64,000 bases of DNA, taken from contig OX465286.1 in assembly GCA_949987705.1 (NCBI GenBank), positions 12,567,092-12,631,091 of the forward strand, given 5' to 3'. Made by a program: the position numbers and the translations under genes. This document shows, one piece after another, positions 40,828 to 51,661 of this stretch (its first letter is position 1; each line of letters starts with the position of its first letter). This stretch comes from Thereva unica (lineage: Eukaryota; Arthropoda; Insecta; Diptera; Therevidae). The notes beneath the pieces were generated by a model. It made no database searches, was not told the DNA's origin, and was given only the letters and a program-made list of their open reading frames with translations.

Positions 40828-41343
40828 TGTGATGATTTAAGCGCCATCTGTTTGTCAAAAAGCATAACCAACGATTGTCGGTAACAACTCTGGTTGATGT
40901 CTGAACTAATGACTTATGTACTAAACTAAAATTGGAACGCGCGATAAGTGAAGACAACTTCAAGCTTCTGGACGAAAAGAAAAGAACATACCACTAGGCT
41001 CGAGAAAAAGGACTCGAGAAGGTTCCAGAAGTTAAATAAAGGTGGAGCTTGGATATAAAAAGCGGCTTGCAGGCGCGGAGAGAGTCAGTTTTGATTTAAA
41101 AGGCAATAAAAGTGTTTTAAAGTGAGAACAGTGAAAAGTGGTGATTTAAAAGTGAACTATAAAGCGATAGATAGAATTTAATAGTGCGAGTTATTAAATT
41201 AAAAGTGATTATAGTGAACTGTAAGAATTGTGTTTGTAATTAAATTGTGTTTGGTTTGTAATAAATAAATTATTGTGTGGATAATTAAAAAGTGTATTCC
41301 TTAATTAATCCTACGAATCCGTTAACCCGGGAAAAACGTAACA
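40828..41343 (+). mobile_element. Solo LTR, 516 bp, 4-bp TSD ATAT
   Basis: Begins TGTGATGATTT and ends AACGTAACA (TGT...ACA), flanked by ATAT at 40824-40827 and 41344-41347. A TATA box (TATAAAAAG, about 41056) precedes an initiator-like TCAGTT (about 41087) by about 31 bp. AATAAA occurs near 41262. No internal retroviral-type sequence follows, so it is a recombined solo LTR. A 4-bp TSD suits Gypsy-type elements. Confidence 0.8.
41056..41095 (+). promoter_or_regulatory. LTR core promoter (TATA + Inr)
   Basis: TATAAAAAGCGGCTTG followed about 30 bp later by TCAGTT, matching the arthropod initiator consensus TCAGT. It would direct transcription on the plus strand. Confidence 0.55.
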
Positions 41344-41497
41344 ATATGTAGAGAAACGGAAAACTAAATATTCAACTTTACAATCAAAATAGATCTATAA
41401 CTTAAAAAATAAAAGAAAATAAAAACTAGTATGTAAAAGAATTAAAATAATGTAGCAATAGAAAGAAAAAAGAAAAAGAGTAAGTGATACACGTGCT

Positions 41498-42015
41498 TCA
41501 GTTTGTTCTGCCAGAAATGAATTCAAAAAGACGCCTTTTGAAAATGCCCACTGATTCGATTCGCTGTATCTCGACAGGAATGGAGTTCCACAATTGAGCT
41601 GCGTGAATAAAGAAAGAGCGTTGTCCTAAAAGATGCCGAAAACGGGGGATGATCACATTATTATTCCTTCGCGATTGTGAGAGCTTGATAAACTCGTTTA
41701 GATAAGAGGGTGTTCGGTTATTGATGATGTTGTGGTAGTAGCACAAAACCCTAAAATCTCGGTAGTCATCTAAGGAACATCCAAAAATTGAGTGCCGGTA
41801 AGGTGAAATGTGGTCAAACCTGCGAAGGCTATGAATGAAATTGGTGCAGTCGTTAAAGGCTACTTCTAACTTACGGTTACAGGATGAATCTAACGATGGG
41901 AAGACACTGAGGCCATGCATTATGTGCGGCAAGAGTATGGCTTTAACCAGCTTCATGCGAACATCTTGTGACAAGAGACTACTATGAATACGAAGTCGCC
42001 TTAAAGTACAATATA
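41498..42015 (-). CDS. CR1-like LINE ORF2, C-terminal part
   Basis: TLRRLRIHSSLLSQDVRMKL, then AILLPHIMHGLSVFPSLDSS and the end LWNSIPVEIQRIESVGIFKR, the usual closing motif of this LINE group. It joins in frame to the RT part (YILGKVYCTLRRL) once the MITE and one ATA copy are removed. Confidence 0.8.
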
Positions 42016-42346
42016 TGCTGTAAACATACTAAGGGCGAAAATAGTTCCCACAGCGACTGGCAAAAACGAATAGAACACACAGCTTTTCTATGAGTATGAA
42101 GGGTGCAGCACAATATGCAGACCACTCGACGACGAGGTCGCCGAGAGTGGCGACTCAATCAATCCAAGTTCTATTTCGTAGCCGTCGCCCCTCAAAATTG
42201 CCTGGGCGGTGTGACATGGGATTGTGTTGCTATTCTCGTATGTTCCTGTGCGCGTGTGTAGCATTCGGATGTCGAATATGATTATTCTTGTGTGTGCTTT
42301 TTAATTTGTGTGCACCGTCGCCGTCGCCCTTAGTATGTTTACAGCA
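42016..42346. mobile_element. MITE, 331 bp, 3-bp TSD ATA
   Basis: Inverted ends TGCTGTAAACATACTAAGGG and its complement, about 24 bp, flanked by ATA (42013-42015, 42347-42349). It is inserted in LINE RT, and its removal restores the frame. No ORF of its own. Confidence 0.8.
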
Positions 42347-43532
42347 ATACTTTGCCCAAAATATAGCTAATGTGGTCACAACACGTCATATTTCTGTTCA
42401 AAGCAATACCAAGATTTTTGACCCGGTTGACGCAGGAGACAGGGGTCCCATTTAAGGTAATTTGAAAGAGGTCGGTTGGTGACGCGTTAGAATTGGAGAA
42501 GATAATGCATTGAGATTTAGATGGGTTAAGTTTTAGTGAATTTAAGAAGGACCAATGAGTTATGTTATGAAAATCTTCTGAGAGATTATTTAAACACCGC
42601 TCTAATTGATTTTTATTATCACTAACGTAGAGTTGTACATCATCAGCATACATATGCACGTAAGAATGCTTCACTATTAGTGGAAGATCATTTATATATA
42701 TACTAAACAGTAGAGGGCCCAAGATAGATCCATGGGGAACGCCAGCAAAAAGCACGGCAGGGGGGGAAATTGAATGGGAAATCTTCACCTGTTGTGAACG
42801 AGCAGCTAAAAAACTATATGTGAGCGTGAGGGCAGAAGAGGAAAAACCAAATTGTGTACTGAGTTTGCGTAACAGGACGGAGTGATTGACGTTATCAAAA
42901 GCTTTGGAAAAGTCTAGCAGGAGTAGAAAACATAACTTGTTTGCATCTAGAGAATTCCGTATGTCAGTCGTGATTTTTAGGAGAGAAGTGGCACAGCTAT
43001 GATGTTTCCGAAAGCCTGACTGATATGGATTTACAAGCATACGGTGCTCGCAGTAAGCAATCATTTGCATTGCAATTATAATTTCTCAAGACCTTTAGCC
43101 AGAAATGGTAAGATGCTAATTGGACGGAAATCCGAGGGGCTACTAGGATTGGGACACTTGGCAATAGGGATTACCAGAGCATGTTTCCAAGCAGTAGGGA
43201 ATTTGGACACGGTGAGACAGGCATTGAAAATATGGACAATAAATGGTAGTAATAACGGAAGAAGTATTTTTAAAAATTTAGGTGAAATATTATCAGTTCC
43301 AGTGGCCTCAGACTTGATAGAGTTAATGGCTGAGCTCACTTCAATGGCGTCTACACAGTGAAAGCTGAACCCTTTAATAGATGAGTCTGGCATATGGGGA
43401 AGAGTATCTATATTGCAAGAAGAAAAATGATTATTAAGAATTTCAGGGTCACAGTTGGCGGGTACTTGTGAATCATCTTTATCACTGCAGACGCTCAAGT
43501 TACGCAGGTTCTTCCAGAAAGTTCGAGTTGGA
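42347..43532 (-). CDS. CR1-like LINE ORF2, reverse transcriptase
   Basis: Begins LPTRTFWKNLRNLSVCSDKD and passes EATGTDNISPKFLKILLPLL and PSSPSDFRPISILPFLAKGL. A frameshift occurs near 43070. It then reads LLLLDFSKAFDNVNHSVLLR (motif A), AGVPHGSILGPLLFSIYIND (motif B, Q changed to H) and VHMYADDVQLYVS (YADD). It continues into the C-terminal part beyond the MITE. Confidence 0.8.
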
Positions 43533-43627
43533 AGTGACGTGTCAAGCTTTTTTTTTCCCGTGTGAGGTATTAGGTCCAAAGGTACTGCGGCCATTTAGTT
43601 GGCCTATTGTACTACAACCCCTACACC

Positions 43628-45668
43628 TCATATTTGTAGGCCAGACCGCCTGAACAAGTTCAGCAGTCTGCCTAGTGGTTTGTCGCTTAGACTTGAGTGT
43701 TCGAGCAGGGACTTCTCGAACAAAGAGACCCTGCTCCTCGCTATTGCAGGGCACTCACAGAGAACGTGGAGAGCAGACTCATCCTCTTCTAGGCAAAGCC
43801 TACATGTAGGGTCCTCCGCCCTTCCTATCCTCCATAAGTGGTAATTTAGGGCACAGTGTCCGGTAATTAAGCCAACAAGTGTCCTAACATCACTCCTACT
43901 GCGCCGTAATAATTCCTTGGCCGTCTTAGGGGACGGCACTGGAAGGAACCGCTTAGAGTTGGCCAGTCCAGGCGCGGACCTCCAGCGTTCAATATGTTTC
44001 ATCAAGGTCCGATCGGCCAGGGCCCTTTGCAGCAAGCTGGACGGTGCCCCAATAGCCGGCTCTGGACCAATGAATGCAATATCAGAGCCCTGTTTAGCCA
44101 GGGCATCCGCACTTTCATTGCCTTCGAAGCCCCGGTGACCCGGGACCCAGACAAGTGTAATTTGATTGAGAACACCCAACTCATGAAGAGCACGTTGGCA
44201 GTCCCAAACTAATTTCGACTTGGTCCTACGGGACCTTATCGCTCTAATTGCCGCTTGGCTATCAGAGAAGATAAAAATCCGTTTATTTTGGTAGGCCCTT
44301 CTTAAGTTCTCATGAGTGCATGCCAGAATAGCGTACACCTCTGCTTGAAAGACAGTTGCCAGAGTGCCTAGACTTATAGCCTTGCTGAATCTGGGACTTT
44401 CACTCCAGATTTCTGCGCCTACACCTGTCTCCGTTTTAGAGCCATCCGTGTACCATACTAGCCCGCCCGGCAAAACTTTAGGAAAAGTCCAGGTAAGCCT
44501 TTCCTGTATATGTACAGAAGGTTGCTTAAATTTTGAGATTTTATAGGGCATGCCGTCCGATAGCATCTCCGCTTCCGGAATCTCTTCTATGATGTTGATT
44601 ATTATAGAATGTCCTCGCCCAAGACCAGCGCCCAAGTAACCATTCGCTTTCAGCCGCAGCGCCGCGTTTATGGCGGATTTCTCTACCTCAAGGTGGAGGG
44701 GTACCAAATTGAGGAGAGTCTCCAGCGCTGCCGTTGGGGAAGTGCGGATGGCCCCAGTGATGGAGAGGCAAGCCATTCTTTGAATTTTGCTTAAAATGGT
44801 TATGGAACCCTTAAGCTTCGTTCTGTGCCACCAAACTAAAGCTCCATAAGTTACCATGGGTCTTATGATGGTGGGGTATATCCAATACATGGTTTTCGGT
44901 TGCAAACCCCAGGTGGAACCACAAGCTCTGCGGCAAGCCCACAGGGATCTGCGCGTTCTACACATCACAGTGTCCATATGCTGTTTCCAATTGAGCTTGG
45001 CATCTAGCGTCACTCCTAAATATTTGGCTTGTTGTGAAAAGCCTATAGTTCTGCCCGCGAATGTAGGTTCCCAAATTCCCGGTAGTGATCGTTTCCTGGT
45101 GAAAGGAACTAGGATCGTTTTGTCGGGATTGACTTTTAGACCTACACTCTCGCACCAGCTAGAGACCAGATCAAGTGCCTGCTGCAGGCGCCTTGACATG
45201 GCGTCTTCAGATTCACCTGTAATTACTATGACGACATCGTCAGCGTAACCTTGAGCGAAAATGTTTCGACCGTTGAGCAGCTCGAGGAGTTCATCTACAA
45301 CAAGGCACCAGAGAAGTGGAGATAAAACTCCTCCCTGCGGGCAGCCTCTTGCTATAGTGCCCTCCAGAGACCCCTCAACATGAGAAACAATTAGTTTGCG
45401 AGTTCTCAGCATAGAGTCAATCCAGTTGCAGAAAGTGCTACTTAGACTGTGTCTACTTAGAGCCCTAGCTATAGTATCAAAGGATGCGTTGTCAAAGGCT
45501 CCCTCGATATCGAGGAAGGCCGTCAGCGCAACTCCTTTGTTTAGAGCTGCATGTTCAAGCCTGAGCACCAGATTGTGCAGTGCTGTCTCAGTAGACTTGC
45601 CTGCCTGGTACGCATGCTGATAGGAGCTTAGTGGTTGGCGCTGAAGATAAGTTTCCCTTATCGCCCGT
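43628..45668 (-). CDS. LOA-like LINE ORF2: RT, RNase H, zinc motif
   Basis: Open for about 680 residues. RT: LTAFLDIEGAFDNASFDTIA, ARGCPQGGVLSPLLWCLVVD and AQGYADDVVIVITG (YADD). Then KYLGVTLDAKLNWKQHMDTV. RNase H: WYTDGSKTETGVGAEIW, TVFQAEVYAILAC, IFIFSDSQAAIRAI and LVWVPGHRGFEGNESADALA. C-terminus LITGHCALNYHLWRIGRAED, CRLCLEEDESALHVLCECPA. All four RNase H acidic positions and the RT Asp pair are present. One frameshift near 45668 separates it from its N-terminal part. Confidence 0.85.
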
Positions 45669-45960
45669 CGACAATTTTCTCCATTGTCTTCAAGGCAAAA
45701 GACGAGAGACTTATCGGCCTGAAAGATTTAGTCAAGGTGTAATCCGAACGCCCTGGATTAGGTATAAATGTTATGTTGACGTTCCTCCAGACGGATGGGA
45801 TGTAGCCGTGTGCGAAGGAAGCCCTAAATAATTTGCATAATAAGGGAATGACTAGGTCGCAGCCCTCCTGTAGCAGAATGGGATAGATTCCGTCTGCTCC
45901 AGGGGACTTGTATGGTTTGAACGATCTAATCGCCTCCCTAATAGCTTCATGGTTGAACAA
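45658..45960 (-). CDS. LOA-like LINE ORF2, RT N-terminal part
   Basis: FNHEAIREAIRSFKPYKSPG-ADGIYP, FRASFAHGYIPSVWRNVNIT, then SFRPISLSSFALKTMEKIVD, RT motifs before the palm. A one-base shift after EKIVD leads to RRAIRETYLQRQPLSSYQHA in the main frame. Confidence 0.8.
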   Translation of the reverse strand: MFNHEAIREAIRSFKPYKSPGADGIYPILLQEGCDLVIPLLCKLFRASFAHGYIPSVWRNVNITFIPNPGRSDYTLTKSFRPISLSSFALKTMEKIVDGR

Positions 45961-46087
45961 GGTATTTGCTTCTGTCTAGGCGGCTTTGGGCACTTTAGAA
46001 AGTTGGCCTATTCGCTGCCCAGCAGAAGTTATGTTCTCTTTTGAATAAATGGTTGTGCCTGGGAAATGTGCCTGGAGCAATATTATC

Positions 46088-46818
46088 AGGGACGGGTCAA
46101 GCTTACGAGCATAAAAATTACGTTTGGCTTCCCTGATTTTCGCTACGACTAGATTACGAACACGAGTGTATGATTTTCTAGTATTTTCACTTTTAAATTT
46201 CAAGAAACGATGATATAGATACTCCCTTTCGGCGATAAGGGACTTGATTTCATTGCAGAAGCATGGTTTAGACTTATCACTCAGACATTTCGTACGCAGG
46301 GGAACAAATTCATCATATAACTGCACAATAAACTCCTCAAAGATGGCAATTTTATCATCTATGTCTTCTGCCACAAAGATATTATCCCACGGAAGTAATT
46401 GGCAGTGTTCCAGGAGCCGATCGCGGTTAAGATTTTTAAACTCACGATATACTATAGTTTTCCTGGGAATTGCGTCAACCTGAAAATTGTAACTAGCAAA
46501 TAGGATGTCATGGTCTAAATAACTTGGAGGAGATATTTGATTTTGAAATAGGATCATGCTAGGTTCGGAACAAAGGAAGACATCGAGTAGCGATGGGTTC
46601 GACGCATTAAAGTAGGTTGGCAAGGTATTCATTTGAGCAAGGCCTAAGGTCTTCATTGTATGATTAAAGAATTTTTCTTGACTGGAAGATTTTAATAAGT
46701 TTACATGGAAATCCCCAGCGACAACTATATGTGCATACGTGTGAGAAAGATGCTCCAGGGTCTCCTCCAGTTCAGCGGAATTATCAAGTTTAAATAGACC
46801 TGGGGGAGAGCCGCTCAA
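46088..46818 (-). CDS. CR1-like LINE ORF2, endonuclease C-terminal part
   Basis: HIVVAGDFHVNLLKSSSQEK (Asp, Asn), SLLDVFLCSEPSMI, SYLDHDILFASYNF (the SDH position reads LDH) and the linker ending RNFYARKLDPSL, where the LOA insertion begins. The first endonuclease motifs (Asn, Glu) are missing upstream, next to the inverted segment at 46838-47174. Confidence 0.75.
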
Positions 46819-46837
46819 AACGCATCACTGAGCCGCT

Positions 46838-47174
46838 CAAGCTGGTGACATATCCAAGCCGTACATGCATTGCATTCGTTGACAGATAATATAGAAGTGT
46901 GTGTATTCATATGCGAGCTGACGGAATATCCCGTGAATGGAAGGCATGCCACGCAAAGGTCGGGCTACTTTCAACTTTTTCTGCATTGCCGCATTCGAGA
47001 TAGCACACACAAGCATAAGCACACAAACACATGAACACGTTACTTAGATTTTCGGGCTATGTGTGAAAGCCGGCACGGAACGCAACCATGTAATATTGTG
47101 TCAGAGGAAATTCGCTGGATTTCATGGAGCCTCTGAATGCAATGCATGTACGGCTTGGATATGTCACCAGCTTC
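46838..47174. repeat. Short inverted duplication inside the LINE
   Basis: AGCTGGTGACATATCCAAGC and onward (about 36 bp, 46838-46876) is the reverse complement of 47136-47174, with 260 bp between. It lies where ORF1 should run into ORF2. Confidence 0.7.
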
Positions 47175-47642
47175 AAAACGCTTTGCGTCATCCAGGCCCA
47201 GCATCATGCTAACCAACAGCTTACGGTGATCCTCCACGCAATCAATCAGTGCAGCATTTTTGTCCGCGACAGCGGTAACAGTCGACTGCAACTCTTCGAC
47301 GTCAGTGTTGATTTTGCTCAACTCTGCTTGGTGTTGTGTGGAGGTGGCATTCAGCCCATCAGTAAGTTGCTGCTCCAATGAATCTATTCGTAGTTGGAGA
47401 GCACAGAATCCTTCTAGATGCTCAGAGATGCGCAGCTCCATTTTTTCGAATTTACCGGCCAGATCGTCCAGCTTAGCTGTGAAACGTGATTCCAAGGCTG
47501 CAAGCTGCTCCGCAAGAGCGGTACCAACGGCATTGTTGTCAGTCTCTGAGGGAGATCGACCACTTCTTGTAAGAACGGGTGACGAATTTGGCACCAGCAA
47601 CTTTTTAAGTTTGCCACTCGCGTTTCTGCTTTTATCGGACAT
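47040..47642 (-). CDS. CR1-like LINE ORF1, coiled-coil protein
   Basis: Starts MSDKSRNASGKLKKLLVPNS, then heptad-rich EQLAALESRFTAKLDDLAGK and ISEHLEGFCALQLRIDSLEQ. Such coiled coils are known from ORF1 of LINEs. The last 35 codons run into the inverted segment, so the natural C-terminus is lost. Confidence 0.65.
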   Translation of the reverse strand: MSDKSRNASGKLKKLLVPNSSPVLTRSGRSPSETDNNAVGTALAEQLAALESRFTAKLDDLAGKFEKMELRISEHLEGFCALQLRIDSLEQQLTDGLNATSTQHQAELSKINTDVEELQSTVTAVADKNAALIDCVEDHRKLLVSMMLGLDDAKRFEAGDISKPYMHCIQRLHEIQRISSDTILHGCVPCRLSHIARKSK

Positions 47643-47660
47643 TTTTCAGTTCAGTTAAGT

Positions 47661-48002
47661 TTTTAGTGGTTTTACGGCAAATGAAAAAAAAATTGAAATA
47701 GCAGCCGGCGAGAAAAAAGAAGCAAATAATCAATTTTGTACACGGAATAAATTCGGATAAAACTTCGGAGCACTTAGCAAACGTGTTATTCACAACAGAA
47801 CATTACTCGAATGGAAGGGTTCATGGAAGTCCGCATCGTTAACCTAACTTATTTATCCTATATTTATTACTATCGTAAAAAATTGCATTCGACTTGTGAT
47901 GCGCTTTCATTTGATATCTATGTCGAGGGAGTTGTGAAGAAAATGGTAATCCGCCCTCTTGAGAGATGGCCGCCACGGACCAAACGATATATTGAGTATA
48001 TT
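47661..48002. other. Non-coding flank with CCGCCCTCTTGAGA-type repeat
   Basis: No gene seen. 47905-48000 contains the first copy of a dispersed motif (TTTCATTTGATATCTATGTC, AATCCGCCCTCTTGAGA), repeated at 48705-48780 and in part at 48905. Confidence 0.5.
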
Positions 48003-48666
48003 AAGCCGCGTCTCCATCAACCGCACATGTTCGCCGAACAGTGTTCGACAGACATTTGTGATGTCCGCCGAACATTGTTCGGTGTTGGTTTGGTGAGGAC
48101 GCCTTCTCGAACATTCTGAGCGTTGTGGTGGGGGTAGTGGCGGGAACCTGTTGTTGGCTGTAAAAGTTCGCTGCCAGACCGAACAAATTGTAGCAGTTTT
48201 CATTGTTTCTATTAAAGTTTGGTTTTGTTAGTGGTTTTTTTTTTGGTGACGTAGTATTTTTGATTAGTATTTTTTGATTGATCAGTTTCGGTATTGTTAA
48301 ATGGACAGAATGAGTGATTCAGCAGAGAGTGAGTGTAACAAAAAAACTGGACAGTAGAAAACCTCCCTCCTACCTCTAAACATTTGTCTCTGCCACCAAC
48401 GAGGAGGTCGACAAGCGGACATGAGCAAATAAGCAGCTGCTATGCACTCTAAATTACGACGCCGCTGCGTAGATGAATTCATCACTATACAAGATCACCA
48501 ACTAACCAAAAGTTCGGATGTCAGTAGCGAACATTGATTTGTCTGTCCGTGAGCTATTGAAAATGTTCGTCGAACATGTTTGATGAACCAAATGTGTAAT
48601 GTTTGTCCGTTTTTATGTTCGCGAACACTGTTCGGCGAACATGTTCGGTTGGTGGAGGCGCGGCTT
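48003..48666. mobile_element. MITE with TGTTCGCCGAACA-rich inverted ends
   Basis: The left end AAGCCGCGTCTCCATCAACC, with ACATGTTCGCCGAACAGTGT following (48003-48048), is inverted at 48622-48666. The self-complementary motif TGTTCGCCGAACA sits in both ends, and GAACA/TGTTC words recur inside. The ORFs across it are not gene-like. Confidence 0.7.
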
Positions 48667-48990
48667 TATATTGCTTATGATGTTCTACTTATCATACCCT
48701 TTCATTTGATACCCATATCGAAGGGGTTGTGAAGAATATTTCAATCCGCCCTCCCTGAGACGGCCGCCATGGGTCTAAAGGTATATTGAATATACCATAG
48801 TTGCATTGTCATCGGAGTTAAAGCTGTATGCAAAATTTCAGCATGATAGGATATCCGTATGTATTTGAAAAATCGATTGCAAAATTTGTTCCGTGAAGAA
48901 AACAATAATCCGTTCTCTTGAGACGGCCGCCATGGATCTAACATTAGAATGAGGATACCATATTGCATTGTCATCGGGAGCTTAAGTTGT
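48667..48990. repeat. Two diverged copies of a CGGCCGCCATGG-containing repeat
   Basis: 48700-48850 and 48885-48990 share CTGAGACGGCCGCCATGG/TTGAGACGGCCGCCATGG and ATTGCATTGTCATCGG. A third related copy lies at 47905-48000 across the MITE, so the MITE sits inside this repeat. Confidence 0.6.
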
Positions 48991-50117
48991 GTGCAAAATT
49001 TATTTATTTATTTATTGATTTACGCCAAACAAGGCACACTTAAACTATATTACAAAGGGAAAATGACTATAGCTGAAAGTAGTTTACAGTCTAACAATTA
49101 TTATCTTTATAACATATAGCACTTAGTATAGTGTTAGTTCAGGGTAATTCGGATGACAGGAAGGATATCAATTTTTTCTTGGATAATTTGCTAATTCCGG
49201 GGAGAAGCAGGAACTGTGGCCATTGAAAATCATGCAACATCTGTTGATGGGCTCGTTCTTTGCATACCCGGTCCGATGAGAATATTCCCTAAGCATTTTC
49301 GTATGCCTTCCTATTGTGTCGGACATCGTCGTTAACTTTGATCCTGTCTGACAGAAACTGATCTTTGATCTTATCGTTTAAGACATCCAAAGTAAAGCAT
49401 GAAATAAGCAGCTTACGCCTATTAAACAGTGGCATGAGATCCAACACTTTGAGCCTGTCTGTGTTGTGCGGTAGGCTATGGAAATCACGCGAGTCGTATA
49501 GATTTCTCAGAGCAAAGAGTAGAAATTTCTTTTGCACTGACTCAAACCTACTACTGCTTACATGGTAAATAGGATTCCAGATCGGGCCAGGTCATCGGCA
49601 TAAAAGAGATGTCGTATATACCTTAGTTTTTCTGACAGGTCTGAGATGAATATATTAAATAAAAGTGGGCCAAGATGACTACCCTGAGGGACTCCGGAAG
49701 TTACTTCGATTTCTTTTGACAGAAATCCTTGAAATCTTACCGCCTGATGGGGATGGGCTCGAAGGACCAATGTGTGGGGACGGGATGGGGTTTAAAATAT
49801 TATAATTATTAAAGACTCGAGCTCGTCTGCGCACAATGAATATATTTGCAAAGCTAAAACTTTTATTTTACAAAAATTGTCAGCCTTTCTTATTATACGC
49901 TGACTCAATCTACTAATTACATTTATTTTATATAGTGTATTTCTCCAGGTGTTTTTTGGGGTTGTTTTGAACTTGAAAAGGCCTGTGCTCTTCCGTTAAG
50001 ATATGATTCTATCCATCTTAGGACAGGCCCAGATATTCCAAATTTTAGTACATAGTACATAGGAGTCTGGGCTAGGCTGGCACGGTGTGTGGACGTGCGG
50101 GCGTGTACTGCCGCCAC
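48990..50117 (-). mobile_element. Jockey/CR1-type LINE remnant
   Basis: Minus-strand pieces: YVLKFGISGPVLRWIESYLN (50060), [20 protein letters not shown] and RHLFYADD (49690-49590), then MQKKFLLFALRNLYDSRDFH (49537). An unrelated stretch at about 49780-49920 breaks the RT. Strongly truncated. Confidence 0.7.
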
Positions 50118-50481
50118 CCACTTAAAGTATTGCGTGCAAAAACGAACACGTAAACACAGAATAACACCAAAGTTTGGATGAATCCAAGTTTTTTTTTTAT
50201 CGTGCCGGGTCCAATTTTTAAGATCATTAAAACCAATTTAATTGATCGATTGATTGTGACGAAGTGCAGAAAAATTGAAGCAACTGAACTGCTGTGTTAA
50301 GGTGTCATCAACGCGACAGTGGATTAAACGCAGACAGACGGACAGTTGTAAATTTCTTTCCCCTTTCCCACACCCGTCCAAAGCACTGCCGGCGTCAGAG
50401 CCGGTGTCGGTCAGCTGACGGGATTCTCCTTGCTTTAGGAGGCATAACACTCCAGCAAGGCGCATCCCGTTAACCCCGACG

Positions 50482-51648
50482 GTGATGACAATGGCACTGC
50501 CGGTTGCGACTGGGGCTTGCAACCTTGTGTATACAAAGTTGCGATACAATAATTTTTGTATCGATTTTACCAACATCCGTGGGTTAAAATCGAATTTCTA
50601 TTCCGTGTTGTGCCATCTAAACACATATTCTCCCCCAATCTTCGCACTAAGTGAAACCCAGATTTTACCTAACGATTGTTTAGATTGTTATCAGGTTTCC
50701 GGGTACACTTTAGTGCACAATCTCTCCCCACACAGGGGAATTGCCATTTATATTAGGAAAGACGTTGCCTTCCAGAAGGTGTACAGCAGTACATCAACTG
50801 ATTTTAACCATCTCGGTATTAAAATTTCACTTCGTAATCACGTCATATTCTTCTGTTTTCTATACAGGAGTCCTAATATTAGTAATGAAGCCTCCTTATT
50901 AGCATTCGATGCTATCTCTGAACGTATCTCCGAATTTTTATCCTCCCATCCGGAGTGCGAAATCATTGTTGCGGGTGATTTCAACGTTCACAACGTAAAT
51001 TGGCTGAATTACTCGAATGGCACCAGTGTTTCTGGCAGGGATGCCGAGCTCTTTGCTGAGACCAATAACCTGCACCAAATAGTGAAACAGCGTACGCGTG
51101 TTCCTGACACTGCGGGACAAGGGGCACACCTCCTTGATCTTTTTCTTACCTCCCACCCTACACGTTACTCCGTTGAGGTCGATTCGCCTATTGGCAACTC
51201 GGATCACTGTCTAGTCAGCGCTCACTTCTCCTATCCATCTCCAACCCCAACAGCGCCAGCTCCTAGGAGAACTGTTTGGCATTATGGAAAAGCCAACTGG
51301 TGGGGGCTGATTCGCTTTTTCCGAGCTACTGATTGGGATTTGTGTTTTCAGAACCGCGATGTTAATTTTGCGGCTCTCTGTATTACCAAAATTATACTGG
51401 CCGGAATGCGTTTATTCATTCCCCATTCTTCCAAATCCTTAAAGCCTAGGAAGTATGGATGGTTCAATCGAGAGTGTATGAACGCAATCAAAACCAAAGA
51501 AGCCGCCTACAGACAGTACAAAAATTCTCCGAGCGAAACATCTCGACGTGAGTACATCAGGTTGAGAAACTCTTGTAAATCCACCATCAAGAAAGTCAAA
51601 GAATTATTCGATGACAGACTGAGAGGTAAACTCCACTGCTGGCAGTAA
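50482..51648 (+). CDS. LINE endonuclease region
   Basis: 388 residues. FCIDFTNIRGLKSNFYSVLC (Asn), FALSETQILPND (Glu), IIVAGDFNVHNVNWLNYSNG (Asp, Asn), HLLDLFL, GNSDHCLVSAHF (Asp, His). Then a basic linker (KSTIKKVKELFDDRLRGKL). It stops at 51648 by frameshift, and the next frame continues into RT. Confidence 0.85.
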   Translation: MMTMALPVATGACNLVYTKLRYNNFCIDFTNIRGLKSNFYSVLCHLNTYSPPIFALSETQILPNDCLDCYQVSGYTLVHNLSPHRGIAIYIRKDVAFQKVYSSTSTDFNHLGIKISLRNHVIFFCFLYRSPNISNEASLLAFDAISERISEFLSSHPECEIIVAGDFNVHNVNWLNYSNGTSVSGRDAELFAETNNLHQIVKQRTRVPDTAGQGAHLLDLFLTSHPTRYSVEVDSPIGNSDHCLVSAHFSYPSPTPTAPAPRRTVWHYGKANWWGLIRFFRATDWDLCFQNRDVNFAALCITKIILAGMRLFIPHSSKSLKPRKYGWFNRECMNAIKTKEAAYRQYKNSPSETSRREYIRLRNSCKSTIKKVKELFDDRLRGKLHCWQ

Positions 51649-51661
51649 AAACTTCTGGTCC

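Larger units (their letters stand above)
43550..46087 (-). mobile_element. LOA-like LINE inserted in the CR1-like LINE, 17-bp TSD
   Basis: Target duplication AGTGACGTGTCAAGCTT (43533-43549) and AGGGACGGGTCAAGCTT (46088-46104), 15 of 17 identical. On the minus strand a short poly-A run lies directly before the lower copy. The element is 5'-truncated within or just before RT and otherwise well preserved. It separates KLDPSL of the endonuclease ORF from SLPTRTFWK of the host LINE RT. Confidence 0.85.
40745..47660 (-). mobile_element. CR1-like LINE carrying three later insertions
   Basis: In minus-strand order: ORF1 47642-47040, endonuclease 46818-46105, [LOA-like LINE 43550-46087], RT 43532-42350, [MITE 42016-42346], RT C-terminus to 41498, 3' UTR with [solo LTR 40828-41343] ending in an (ATGTAA)n-like tail near 40760. 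Each insert has its own target duplication, and the LINE frame closes when it is removed. Part of the ORF1/endonuclease junction is lost or rearranged. Confidence 0.85.

Noticed and set aside
47811..48119. 102-codon ORF
   Set aside because: It spans the border between a dispersed repeat and a MITE and overlaps equally long frames on the other strand.
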